Source of the DNA: Planctomycetota bacterium
GTDB taxonomy: Bacteria > Planctomycetota > B15-G4
Assembly (NCBI GenBank): GCA_029245865.1
Contig: JAQWOM010000048.1
Location: forward strand, 1-64,000
Reading direction: 5' to 3'
DNA: 64,000 bases
Of this stretch, positions 26,949-35,636 are shown one piece after another. How positions within the stretch are numbered: the first letter of the stretch is position 1; each line of letters starts with the position of its first letter. Made by a program: the position numbers and the translations under genes. The notes beneath the pieces are model-generated. The model searched no databases and was not told the origin of the DNA. It was given only the letters and a program-made list of their open reading frames with translations.

Positions 26949-28121
26949 TTGAAGCCGCTCCGAGTCATGTCGGTTGTTGGGGCGCGTCCCAATTTCATGA
27001 AGATTGGTCCGTTCGCCAAGGCGATCGATCGGCATAACCAAAAGGTTGGGAGTGGGGCGGGAAGGCTGCTCGAACATTTTCTGGTGCACACGGGCCAGCA
27101 TTACGACGAGTCCATGTCGTCTTCGTTCTTCGATGTCCTGGGGATACCCGAGCCCAATGTGAATCTCGAGGTGGGCTCAGGTACTCATGCGGAGCAAGTC
27201 GGTCGCACGATGATTGCGTTTGAGCGCGTTGTGCGAGATTGGCGCCCCGATTGGGTTGTCGTCGTTGGCGATGTCAATGCGACGTGTGCGTGTTCGATCA
27301 CCGCCAAGAAAGAGAACCTCAAGCTCGCGCATATCGAATCCGGTTTGCGCTCGTTTGATTGGACGATGCCCGAAGAAATCAATCGCTTGGTGACGGACAG
27401 GCTGGCGGATTTGCATTTCACTCCCGACCGCTTCGCTGACGCCAATCTGACCAATGAAGGGGTCGCGTCAGACAAGATCCATTGCGTCGGCAACATCATG
27501 ATTGATTCGTTTGTTGAGCACACGGATCGAGCGAAACGCATTGACCTGAACGACCTCCTTCAGCGCAATCAACTTGAAGAGGCCCGCCGCACCACGAGTT
27601 TGTCCGACGGGGATTTTGCCGTCTTGACGATGCACCGGCCGTCCAATGTGGATGCCGCAGAAACCCTCGGGCCTCTCGTTGACTATCTCGTGACGAGCTT
27701 TTCGAAAGAGACTCCGCTCGTGTGGGCACTTCACCCGCGGACCCTTGGTCGTTTACGAGAGTTTGGGCTCTGGGAACAGGTGAAAGAGGCTCCGGGCATT
27801 CACTTGATCAACCCGGTGGGCTACCTGGACATGCTTCGCTTGAATCTTGGAGCAAAGCTGGTGTTGACCGACAGCGGTGGGATCCAAGAAGAATGTTGTG
27901 TGACCGGGACGCCGTGCATCACGTTGCGTGAAAACACAGAGCGGCCCATCACCTTGGCTGAGAATGGCGGTGTTTCCTATCTCGCTGGTAATGACGTCGG
28001 TGTGATCAGGCGGCTTTGCGATGAGTTGCTCGATGCACCAAGATTGCCTTTGCAGTTGCCGCTTTGGGACGGATGTACGGCGGACCGAATCGTCACAGTG
28101 CTCGGATCGCTGACGGACTGA
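26949..28121 (+). CDS. wecB: UDP-N-acetylglucosamine 2-epimerase (non-hydrolysing)
   Basis: 390 residues. Signature segments are VVGARPNFMKIGPF at the N-terminus, HTGQHYDESMS, VVVGDVNATCACS, HIESGLRSFDWTMPEEINR and LTDSGGIQEECCVTGTPC near the C-terminus. These are diagnostic of WecB/MnaA enzymes that interconvert UDP-GlcNAc and UDP-ManNAc. The start is a TTG at 26949, four bases after the dehydrogenase stop; an ATG at 26967 is an alternative that would cut into the first strand. Tight spacing indicates one operon with the dehydrogenase. It is cytoplasmic. Confidence 0.95.
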   Translation: MKPLRVMSVVGARPNFMKIGPFAKAIDRHNQKVGSGAGRLLEHFLVHTGQHYDESMSSSFFDVLGIPEPNVNLEVGSGTHAEQVGRTMIAFERVVRDWRPDWVVVVGDVNATCACSITAKKENLKLAHIESGLRSFDWTMPEEINRLVTDRLADLHFTPDRFADANLTNEGVASDKIHCVGNIMIDSFVEHTDRAKRIDLNDLLQRNQLEEARRTTSLSDGDFAVLTMHRPSNVDAAETLGPLVDYLVTSFSKETPLVWALHPRTLGRLREFGLWEQVKEAPGIHLINPVGYLDMLRLNLGAKLVLTDSGGIQEECCVTGTPCITLRENTERPITLAENGGVSYLAGNDVGVIRRLCDELLDAPRLPLQLPLWDGCTADRIVTVLGSLTD

Positions 28122-28128
28122 CTGCGAT

Positions 28129-28143
28129 CCGACCGAGGGTCGG
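28129..28143. terminator. Small hairpin between convergent genes
   Basis: CCGACC (28129-28134) and GGTCGG (28138-28143) form a 6-base stem with a GAG loop. It lies eight bases after the wecB stop and before the flippase stop on the opposite strand. No T-run follows, so it may only be a weak or bidirectional terminator. Confidence 0.35.
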
Positions 28144-28156
28144 TCGTGCTGCGTGC

Positions 28157-29539
28157 CTAAGAGGTGGCAGGGCGTCGCGCGAGGCCGCGCAACTCCGAGA
28201 TCTCTGATCGGCAGATCACCCAGGCCGCTGCCGCATAGAGTACAACGCCGCTCGCAACGAGTGTTCCGAGGGCCATGGTTGGTTCCATCGACTCAGCCAG
28301 GGCATATTTCCTGATCAGAAAAAGCGATGCATACATGAAGCACGCTGGTGTTCCCATTTTGAAGATGATGGCGGTCACGCGTGACGCGCGCAGGCTTGTC
28401 ACCGCGCATGTGCGTCGTAGAACCACAGCGAACGTGAGCAGATAACCAATCGCCCATGCATAGGTGACGCCGCTGAGTCCCCAACGGGATCCGATGATGA
28501 GAGAGGCCACCAGCAGAACGAGCGAAATGCCCTTGTTAAAGAACGCTGTTTTGACCAGTCCTTGTGCGTAGAGATAGGGCGAGATCGCTGTCTCGGCTGC
28601 ACGGAGTGGCATCACAAAAGCAATGACTTGGAGGGGGACAATCGAAAGACTCCATTTTTCGCCGAGAAAGACGGGGACAAACAGAGTGGCAACCGCCGAG
28701 ATGCCAAGAAAAACCGGGAAAGAGAGCAGGCTGCTGATTCGCAAATACTTCAGCAAGTAATAGGTGGGGTTCTCCTTGTTGGCTTTGGCCATGCCATACG
28801 CGGGGAATGCCACGTTGTTGATTGTCCCTTGCAGCTTTGACAGCGGCAATGAAGAGATGTGCTTGGCGACAGAATAGAAGCCAAGTGTTTGTTTACCCAG
28901 CATGCGTCCAATCGTCAGCGCATCCAGTTGTGACCACAGCAGAAACAAAATGTTTGTGCCCGTCATCCAAGAGCCGAACGACATCACATCCTTGATGCCT
29001 TTCAAAGCAAAGCTGGGTTTTGGAAGAAAGCGGGAAACGCAGATCAAGCCTGATGTTTGCACGCTCACAACGACCAGGTAGCTCACAACAAGCGCCCAGA
29101 CTCCATGCCCGGAGAGCGCCACCAAGAGCGCGGACAGGCCGCCGGCGAGCGCTGCGGTCATGTCAACCATGGAGAGTCGCCGGAAATCCAATTCTCTCAT
29201 CATGAGAGCTCGCGGCAAGACTCCAAACGCCATGATCAGAAGGCCCGCACTTAATGCAGGCAGCATGCTGCTCAACTCGGGACTCTTGAAGATGTTTGCA
29301 ATCGTCGGCGCTGAGAGAGCGAGTGCAGCTGTTGTGAAGCAAGAGACGGTCAGAATGAAACCGAAGGTCTTTCGCAGAATGGTTTCATCGATGTGTTTGC
29401 GCTGAACAATGGCCGCGCCGAGTCCGAGTTCGCTGATTGGTAGCAGTACCGCAATGAAAGGCATCGCCATGGCCATCAGCCCGTAGTCCTCCGGAGTGAG
29501 AATCCGGATCACATACAATGTGATGCACCAGTTGATCAC
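28157..29539 (-). CDS. Polysaccharide flippase (Wzx/MATE-like)
   Basis: 460 residues from the first recognised start codon, a GTG at 29539, with about twelve to fourteen helices. Segments such as YVIRILTPEDYGLMAMAMPF, LGLGAAIVQRKHID and LGKQTLGFYSVAKHIS are typical of lipopolysaccharide-type MOP flippases that move lipid-linked repeat units across the inner membrane. Family-like sequence continues upstream in the same frame (LRSRVLSALGWAVGAKIAGQ) to about 29614. No ATG, GTG or TTG occurs between there and the upstream stop, so initiation may use ATA at 29614 or the gene may have lost its start. It is convergent with wecB. Confidence 0.85.
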   Translation of the reverse strand: MINWCITLYVIRILTPEDYGLMAMAMPFIAVLLPISELGLGAAIVQRKHIDETILRKTFGFILTVSCFTTAALALSAPTIANIFKSPELSSMLPALSAGLLIMAFGVLPRALMMRELDFRRLSMVDMTAALAGGLSALLVALSGHGVWALVVSYLVVVSVQTSGLICVSRFLPKPSFALKGIKDVMSFGSWMTGTNILFLLWSQLDALTIGRMLGKQTLGFYSVAKHISSLPLSKLQGTINNVAFPAYGMAKANKENPTYYLLKYLRISSLLSFPVFLGISAVATLFVPVFLGEKWSLSIVPLQVIAFVMPLRAAETAISPYLYAQGLVKTAFFNKGISLVLLVASLIIGSRWGLSGVTYAWAIGYLLTFAVVLRRTCAVTSLRASRVTAIIFKMGTPACFMYASLFLIRKYALAESMEPTMALGTLVASGVVLYAAAAWVICRSEISELRGLARRPATS

Positions 29540-29614
29540 CTGCCCCGCGATCTTTGCGCCTACTGCCCAGCCGAGGGCAGAAAGAACGCGAGAGCGAAGA
29601 TTTGAAGTACTTAT

Positions 29615-29997
29615 TGGACAATCTCAGGTGAAGGGGGCGAGTTGCTCGGCAGCTACTCGCGCGGGCTGAGATTCTTTCAAACCAACGGCATGGAATCCAT
29701 TTGGCAGCTTGGGATGTGGCTTCCTTGACCTGCCCGCTTTCCAGATATCGGCTTAACTTGTAGATTAGGCGCTGTGTGGTTGGGGGGCGAAGCCATGCCA
29801 TGATGTGTTGCAGCTTTGGCAGGTACTTCTGGCTTACTTGGTATCCCTCGATCGGAAATCGCGATGTTGAGGCAAGGAGCATGTGACTGAGTGAGCTTCT
29901 CCTCTGTGAAGCCGATTTCTGATCCTGGTGGGATCGACGGTGGCGTGATGAACAGCCATTCGCCTTGTTTGATGTGCTCTGGCAGCTAGAGCCCGTC
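29615..29997. other. 383-base divergent region, no gene recognised
   Basis: It lies between the flippase and the glycosyltransferase genes and is probably the promoter region for both. Overlapping frames here encode no recognisable protein and read as shadows. No hairpin, RNA gene or repeat stood out. Confidence 0.45.
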
Positions 29998-31278
29998 ATG
30001 CGAATCGCCATTGTCAGTTACTACGCGCCACCGGACCCAGCTGTTGCTTCGCACCGTGTCTTGCGCCTTTCGCGCACGCTTCTCAAAGCAGGGCATGAAG
30101 TCCACTGGGTGACACTCGATGAAACGCTTCTCTTGAAGCGTGATGAAACTCTTGCATCTTTAACCCCGCAGTCCATTGTGCGTCACGAACTGGGAGGGCC
30201 GACGCTGGCGGCGAGGCCGGCGGCCCGCAATCTTCCCGAGAAAGTTCTGCGAACTCTTGCCCATAAAGTCCCGGCCTGGCTCACAGTTCCTGACAAGCAT
30301 GTGGAGTGGGCCTTTCGACTTTGGAGGAACCTGCCCAAACTCGCGGTTCAGTGGGATTTTGATGCAGTGTTACTCACGTGCGGACCGCACGGGCAACTCT
30401 TGGCGATTCCTCGGCTACGAAGGATTTCGCCCGGCACGAAGATCTTCGTGGACTACCGAGACCTTCTGAGCGGGAATCCTTGGACAGAAAATGCTGACAC
30501 GCGAGTGCGCCGGCGGCTTCTGAAGCGTGAGCGCCGGTTATTGCAGTCAGCAGATGCTTTGTTTGTGAACTCAACGGAGGCGCTTGCCAGCTTCCGCTCT
30601 TCGGTCGGAGAGATGCCGTTCTCCGTGCAAGTGATGCGTAATGCGGCTGACTATGAACTCGCAGAAGAGATCGAGTTAGGTCGGGTCGAATTCGATGAGG
30701 GCAAATCAATCCGGATCGGTTTTTTCGGGACTATTTTCCCGCGTCGACGACTGATTCCAATTCTCAAGGCGCTCGGCAGTCTTCCGGAAGAGACTCTTCG
30801 CAACGTCACGGTCGATGTTTATTGCGACGCAGAGGGATCAAAAGATCTACTCGATGAAGACCTGGCAGCAGTCTCCCGCAGTGTCGCGGACCGAGTGCAT
30901 CGTCACGAGTACGTGCCGTATGCAGAAGCCCTGAGAAATATGCGGTCGATGAGCGCCTTGCTTCTCGTCAATGGTAACGAGCCGGAAGACAACGTTTTTG
31001 TTCCAGGCAAACTGTATGACTACGTGATGGCGCGGCGCCCCATCCTGTTCATTGGTAATGTCGGAGATGCGCAGCGTATTGTTGCGGAGACATCCGGTTC
31101 GTCATGTTGCTTTACACATGCGCAGACTGCTGAGATCGCACAGGCCATTGCGTCGCTCGCCGCAGAGGCTGAAGACCTGGATCCAGTTGCCAGCTACAAC
31201 TGCGAGCAGACCTTCGCGCCCTTGCTGTCTATGCTTGAGGTCGAACCGAAGGCCTGCGGTGACGCAGGTGTCATGTGA
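29998..31278 (+). CDS. GT4-type glycosyltransferase
   Basis: 426 residues from MRIAIVSYYAPPDPAVASHR, a standard GT4 (GT-B) N-terminus. The N-terminal half contains DYRDLLSGNPW and ADALFVNSTEA; the C-terminal half contains IRIGFFGTIFPRRRL and the EDNVFVPGKLYDYVMARRPIL segment with the nucleotide-sugar contact residues of the family. It should act at the cytoplasmic membrane face on a lipid carrier or polysaccharide. The ATG at 29998 has no clear ribosome-binding site. The gene ends 23 bases before the ketoreductase that opens the aryl-polyene-type genes, so it may be transcribed with them. Confidence 0.85.
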   Translation: MRIAIVSYYAPPDPAVASHRVLRLSRTLLKAGHEVHWVTLDETLLLKRDETLASLTPQSIVRHELGGPTLAARPAARNLPEKVLRTLAHKVPAWLTVPDKHVEWAFRLWRNLPKLAVQWDFDAVLLTCGPHGQLLAIPRLRRISPGTKIFVDYRDLLSGNPWTENADTRVRRRLLKRERRLLQSADALFVNSTEALASFRSSVGEMPFSVQVMRNAADYELAEEIELGRVEFDEGKSIRIGFFGTIFPRRRLIPILKALGSLPEETLRNVTVDVYCDAEGSKDLLDEDLAAVSRSVADRVHRHEYVPYAEALRNMRSMSALLLVNGNEPEDNVFVPGKLYDYVMARRPILFIGNVGDAQRIVAETSGSSCCFTHAQTAEIAQAIASLAAEAEDLDPVASYNCEQTFAPLLSMLEVEPKACGDAGVM

Positions 31279-31301
31279 ATCAGGAAGGCAGGTAAAGCGT
31301 C

Positions 31302-32030
31302 ATGCAACCATCCAGTGTCCGGGCCCTCGTGACGGGGTCTAGTCGCGGTATCGGAGCAGCTATCGCGCGCCGCCTTGCCTCCGCTGGGCATCCGGTGATT
31401 GTGAATTACCGCACTGGCGAACAGGCGGCCGCCGAGGTTGTTGCCTCGATCCAAGAACAGGGTGGTGAAGCCCAAAGCACTTGTTTCGATGTCGCCGACC
31501 GGGAGCAAACCACTGCCGCTCTCAATGATTTGCTCGAGGATTCACGTCCTATCGGGATTCTGGTCAACAACGCAGGCGTTGCTCGTGATGCCGCTTTTCC
31601 CGCCATGCAGGGTGAAGATTGGGATGCTGTGCAAGCCACGACACTCAATGGATTCTTCAACGTCACCCGGCCGCTCGTCATGCAGATGGTGACTCAACGC
31701 TGGGGACGTATCGTGAACCTCTCGTCGATTTCAGCGTTGCGGGGGAATCGCGGCCAGGTGAATTACGCAGCTGCCAAAGCTGGAATCCTTGGTGCAACAA
31801 GGGCTCTCTCAATGGAACTGGCCAAGCGAAAGATCACGGTCAATGCCGTAGCACCAGGGCTAATCGATACGGACATGATCACAGGAGTTCCAGATTTCGT
31901 GACAAATCAGATTCCCATGAAGCGTGTTGGGAGGCCGGATGAAGTTGCCGCGCTGGTGGGCTTTCTGGCTTCAGAGGATGCGAGCTACATCACTGGGCAA
32001 ACGATTGGAATCGATGGTGGCTTTGGATGA
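31302..32030 (+). CDS. 3-oxoacyl-ACP reductase (FabG/ApeQ-like)
   Basis: 242 residues of classical SDR: NADPH motif TGSSRGIGAAIARRL, NNAG (ILVNNAGVARD), catalytic Ser in NLSSISALRG, and Tyr/Lys in QVNYAAAKAGILG. The ending DDASYITGQTIGIDGG-like tail (here EDASYITGQTIGIDGGFG) is FabG-type. It reduces the keto group after each extension. The stop overlaps the next start by four bases (ATGA). Together with the ketosynthases and hotdog dehydratases downstream it fits the ApeQ role in aryl polyene assembly. Confidence 0.9.
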   Translation: MQPSSVRALVTGSSRGIGAAIARRLASAGHPVIVNYRTGEQAAAEVVASIQEQGGEAQSTCFDVADREQTTAALNDLLEDSRPIGILVNNAGVARDAAFPAMQGEDWDAVQATTLNGFFNVTRPLVMQMVTQRWGRIVNLSSISALRGNRGQVNYAAAKAGILGATRALSMELAKRKITVNAVAPGLIDTDMITGVPDFVTNQIPMKRVGRPDEVAALVGFLASEDASYITGQTIGIDGGFG

Positions 32031-33226
32031 CGGGCGTTGCTTCCTTTGATGTGATCGTGGCTGGAGCGGGGCCGGGCGGCAGCACGGCTGCAGCGTTGCT
32101 GGCTGAGAAGGGCCACCGTGTCTTGGTCCTGGAGAAGTCAGAGTTTCCACGGTTTCATATCGGGGAGTCACTGCTGCCAGGGTGTATGCCGATTCTCGAT
32201 CGATTGAATATCGAAATCACTCCAGATGTTTTCGTGCACAAGGCCGGCGCTGAATTCGTTTGTGAAGAAAGCGGCCGCACGCAATGTTTCGATTTCTCTG
32301 AGGCACTGCCAGGTTGCGCTGAATCTGCATGGCATGTCGATAGAGCTCTCTTTGATTTGACACTGCGCAATAAGGCTCGAAGTTCAGGAGCGGAAGTGCG
32401 TCATGGCGTGCGTGTTGCGGGTGTCGATTGGAAAGACGATCGGGTTGTCGTTGACAGTAGCGGCGGAGTTTTCACAGCACGATTTTTCATCGATGCAACG
32501 GGCCAAGACCGGCTGCTGGGCCGGCAGCAGGGATCCTGCGAGCCATGCCCAGACTTTGGTCATGTGGCGATTTTTACCCATTTCGAAGGGCTGGGCGAGG
32601 AGGCCCTGCGGGAGATCGGAGACGAAGGGCGGATCCGAATCATGCTGCGTGACGAGGGTTGGGGGTGGTTGATCCCGTTGCCTGGAAGGCGCCTTAGCGT
32701 CGGTCTCGTTTGCCGAGGCAAGGTGCAACCCGAAACACTTGACGAAGGTTTGCTCTCCGGCCCCCTTTGTCGCAGGTGGACGAAAGGTGCGACTCGCCTG
32801 GGAACCCACGTGGCCCGGAACTTCAGCTATCAGAACAACGCGCCTCATGGTCCGAGGTACGCGGCGATCGGGGATGCCGCGGGCTTTCTCGACCCTGTTT
32901 TTTCGTCGGGAGTGACGTTGGCGATGCGTGGCGCCGAACAACTGGCCGACGCTTTAGGTCCGGCTTTGGATGCTGGCCTCGAAGCCCGTTTGAGCTTGCA
33001 CGCCGAATATCGTCCGCCGATGGACAGGGCGTTGCGGAGCTTCTCTGCTCTACTCGACCGTTTCTATCACACACGTTTTGCCGATACGGTGTTGCTGGGG
33101 CCTTCCACCGACAACACAATGCGTCACGGAGTTATGAGCGTGTTGGCCGGAGATGTTTGGCGTGATGACAATCCTTTCCAGGAGCTCCTCCTGAAGGCTC
33201 GGCCGAGGGCCAGCCGACACCGCTAG
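32027..33226 (+). CDS. FAD-dependent halogenase-like oxidoreductase (first of two)
   Basis: 399 residues. The FAD-binding motif is VAGAGPGGSTAA (11-22), followed by FHIGESLLPG (43-52), a segment seen in flavin-dependent halogenases. The halogenase signature WxWxIP occurs as WGWLIP (212-217), and FIDATGQ precedes it. These features place it in the tryptophan-halogenase-like flavoprotein group, which also contains non-halogenating oxidases, so chlorination or bromination is possible but unproven. It overlaps the ketoreductase by four bases and is followed by a ketosynthase after 8 bases, so it belongs to the pigment operon. Confidence 0.8.
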   Translation: MTGVASFDVIVAGAGPGGSTAAALLAEKGHRVLVLEKSEFPRFHIGESLLPGCMPILDRLNIEITPDVFVHKAGAEFVCEESGRTQCFDFSEALPGCAESAWHVDRALFDLTLRNKARSSGAEVRHGVRVAGVDWKDDRVVVDSSGGVFTARFFIDATGQDRLLGRQQGSCEPCPDFGHVAIFTHFEGLGEEALREIGDEGRIRIMLRDEGWGWLIPLPGRRLSVGLVCRGKVQPETLDEGLLSGPLCRRWTKGATRLGTHVARNFSYQNNAPHGPRYAAIGDAAGFLDPVFSSGVTLAMRGAEQLADALGPALDAGLEARLSLHAEYRPPMDRALRSFSALLDRFYHTRFADTVLLGPSTDNTMRHGVMSVLAGDVWRDDNPFQELLLKARPRASRHR

Positions 33227-33234
33227 GATCTATC

Positions 33235-34413
33235 ATGCCTGCTCCGCGAGTTCGTCCGCTATGCGTCACTGATTACGCCAACCTGAATGCCTTGGGCGGT
33301 TCGCGGTCTGAAATCCTAGCCGCGCTGGCCGCTGGTCGAAGTGGATTGGGTTCTCCCACGGAATCATTTGGCTTCACGACGGCGGTCGGTGAAGTGCGTA
33401 CGGAACTCCCCGATTTGGAGGGAGAGTTGAGTGCCTGGTCGACGCGCATTGCCAGGATGGCTGGAGTGCTTGTCGCTGAGCTTGAAGAGCCCTTGCGGCG
33501 GGCTCGCAAGCGCTGGCGTCCCGAGCGCATCGCCGTGCTGATGGGCTCGAGTACAGGAGGCGCATCGGCCACTGAAGTCGCTTATCGTCACTATGTCGAG
33601 CAGGGTGCGTTGCCAGCCGACTACAGTTTCCAAAGGCACCACACTTTTAACGCTCTCTTGAATGTCGTGGGCGAGTTGTCCGGCGCCAAAGGTCCCGCGT
33701 GGATGATTTCGACGGCGTGTACATCGAGCGCGAAACCTCTTGCTACAGCACAGCGGTTGATGGCAGCCGACATCATTGATGCGGCTATCGTGGGCGGTGT
33801 GGACACGTTGTGCGCTTTGACATTACTGGGCTTTCAGTCATTGCAAGCGCTTGACCGTCAGCCTTGCCGGCCCTTTAGTTCTGAGCGAAGCGGCATAAGT
33901 ATTGGAGAGGGCGGGGCATTGGCTCTGGTTGAACGGTCAGGTGAGCCGCGCGTGCTTGTCGAAGGTGTTGGTGAAACGTCTGACGCGTATCACATCAGTG
34001 CGCCCCATCCAGAGGGGCGGGGTGCGTTGGGTGCAATGCAGGTAGCCATGAGCCAGGCTGGTTGCAGCAGCAAGGACATCGACCACATCAATGCTCACGG
34101 AACGGGTACCCATCTCAATGATGCGACTGAGGGCATCGCCATCGCAAAATTGTTTGCTGATCAGGTGCCAGTTGTTTCGACGAAGGGGTACACCGGCCAC
34201 ACGCTGGGGGCAGCGGGCGCAATTGAGTTCGCTTTTGCTAGCTACGCCATTGAAGAAGGTTGGATCCCGCCTTCGTTGAATTGCGAGCCGCTTGACGAGA
34301 GCGCTGGGATCTTTATTTCGAAGACCCTTCTGAAGGGTGACTTCAAGCGAGTGCTCAGCAATTCATTCGCATTCGGTGGCAACAACGTGAGCGTGTTGGT
34401 GAGAGCCCCATGA
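33235..34413 (+). CDS. Beta-ketoacyl-ACP synthase (ApeO-like)
   Basis: 392 residues with the complete KAS Cys-His-His triad: Cys162 in MISTACTSSAK, His288 in NAHGTGTH and His322 in GYTGHTLGAAG. GISIGEGGA and FAFGGNN complete the thiolase fold. In aryl polyene systems one active KS pairs with a KS-like chain-length partner. The next gene, overlapping by four bases, is that kind of partner. I therefore assign it as the elongating synthase of an ApeO/ApeC-like pair. Confidence 0.9.
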   Translation: MPAPRVRPLCVTDYANLNALGGSRSEILAALAAGRSGLGSPTESFGFTTAVGEVRTELPDLEGELSAWSTRIARMAGVLVAELEEPLRRARKRWRPERIAVLMGSSTGGASATEVAYRHYVEQGALPADYSFQRHHTFNALLNVVGELSGAKGPAWMISTACTSSAKPLATAQRLMAADIIDAAIVGGVDTLCALTLLGFQSLQALDRQPCRPFSSERSGISIGEGGALALVERSGEPRVLVEGVGETSDAYHISAPHPEGRGALGAMQVAMSQAGCSSKDIDHINAHGTGTHLNDATEGIAIAKLFADQVPVVSTKGYTGHTLGAAGAIEFAFASYAIEEGWIPPSLNCEPLDESAGIFISKTLLKGDFKRVLSNSFAFGGNNVSVLVRAP

Positions 34414-35195
34414 CGGGATTCGAAGTGGGGATCGGAGGTGTGGGGCTCTGGATGCCCGGATATTCGGGCGTGGAGAGTTGGTTAGCGGGTGTCCCCGACC
34501 CTGAACACGCACAGCCGAGTGGAAGGGCGTTCGACCGGATGAATCGTCGCCGGGCGAGTCAACTCGGGCGCGCGCTTTCAGACGCTCTTGCTGAGAGCGG
34601 AGTGCAGGCAGGTGTGGATGCTTCGACAACGCCCACTGTGGTCGGGTCTGCGATTGGCGAGGGCTGCACCATGGTGGGTTTGTTAGAGCAGATCTTTAGT
34701 GCGGAGGATCCTGTTTCGCCGGCGGCTTTCTCGGTCAGCGTTCACAACGCCGCTGCGGGCCTCATTTCCATTTCGAATAAAAACGAGGGGTTTGCCTCAG
34801 CGCTATCAGCAGATAGCGACACGCCTGCTGCCTCGCTGATTGAAGGAATCGGGTTGGTCGCCACGACAGGCGCGCCTGTAGGCGTGGTGTGTGGTGACGA
34901 GCCGGTTCCGATTCACTTGCTTTCGGAAGGCCAGCGTTGGTCCTTACAGGCTGCTGCCGTCACCTTGGTGCCTCTCGAATCCAACACGAAGTGTTTGGCC
35001 CGATTGCGCGTGGTGTTAGATGGAGCACCGGATCTCGTACCAGCCGAACTCGATCTGCCCGGCTCTCGTAATCCTCAGGCCGGAATGGTCGATCTGGTCG
35101 CGGCTGTGGCTCGCGGACAGACGGGATGTGTGCGTTTGGATCGTGGGACTGGCAGAGGGTACTGCGCGGTGGTCACGTCGGCGCCCATTTCATGA
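34410..35195 (+). CDS. Ketosynthase N-terminal-domain-like protein (ApeC-like chain-length partner)
   Basis: 261 residues, about two thirds of a normal KS. It matches the short ketoacyl-synt_2 type: it opens with VGIGGVGLWMPGYSG, carries a SVSVHNAAAGLISI segment and lacks the active-site Cys and both His. Such proteins pair with an active KS as a chain-length factor. It overlaps the KS gene by four bases and the dehydratase gene by four bases, fitting obligate co-expression. It is short by family design, not truncated. Confidence 0.75.
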   Translation: MTGFEVGIGGVGLWMPGYSGVESWLAGVPDPEHAQPSGRAFDRMNRRRASQLGRALSDALAESGVQAGVDASTTPTVVGSAIGEGCTMVGLLEQIFSAEDPVSPAAFSVSVHNAAAGLISISNKNEGFASALSADSDTPAASLIEGIGLVATTGAPVGVVCGDEPVPIHLLSEGQRWSLQAAAVTLVPLESNTKCLARLRVVLDGAPDLVPAELDLPGSRNPQAGMVDLVAAVARGQTGCVRLDRGTGRGYCAVVTSAPIS

Positions 35196-35632
35196 GCACT
35201 TACCCTGCTGTTGCCGATTTAGTGCCCCATGAACCGCCAATGTTGGCTCTTGAAGAGGTGGTTTTTGCTGAGCGAGGTCGAGCGACGTCGCGTGTGGTTC
35301 TGCGCGAGGGGATGCAGTTTGTTGTTGATGGCCATCTCGAGACTGTCGTGACACTTGAGTACATGGCGCAGACAGTTGCAGCCTGCTTACGGCTTGAAGC
35401 GCTCAGCCTTCGCGACGAATCGCCGGTGCGGATGGGGATGATCGTGGCTTGCCGCTCTATGGCGATTCACCGGCCCGAGTTGCAGGTCGGAGAAGTCTTG
35501 AGTTGTGAGGTCAAGCGAGTCAGTGGTACAGATGACGCCAGCTTTTTTGAGGGATGGACTCGTGATGCGAGCAACGCAGTTGTGTCTGAAGTGTCCATGA
35601 CACTTGTGCACGCTGCGATCTCACGAGACTGA
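35192..35632 (+). CDS. Hotdog-fold dehydratase (ApeP-like)
   Basis: 146 residues from MSTYPAVADLVPHEPPMLALEEVV; the ATG at 35192 overlaps the preceding TGA. The PHEPPMLALEEV segment is typical of ApeP/FabZ-like 3-hydroxyacyl-ACP dehydratases. TLEYMAQTVAACLRLEAL follows, with a conserved E-x2-AQ pattern. It should dehydrate the 3-hydroxyacyl-ACP intermediate to introduce each conjugated double bond, working with the second dehydratase at 40229. A possible longer start at 35126 overlaps the upstream gene and lacks support. Confidence 0.8.
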   Translation: MSTYPAVADLVPHEPPMLALEEVVFAERGRATSRVVLREGMQFVVDGHLETVVTLEYMAQTVAACLRLEALSLRDESPVRMGMIVACRSMAIHRPELQVGEVLSCEVKRVSGTDDASFFEGWTRDASNAVVSEVSMTLVHAAISRD

Positions 35633-35636
35633 CTCG

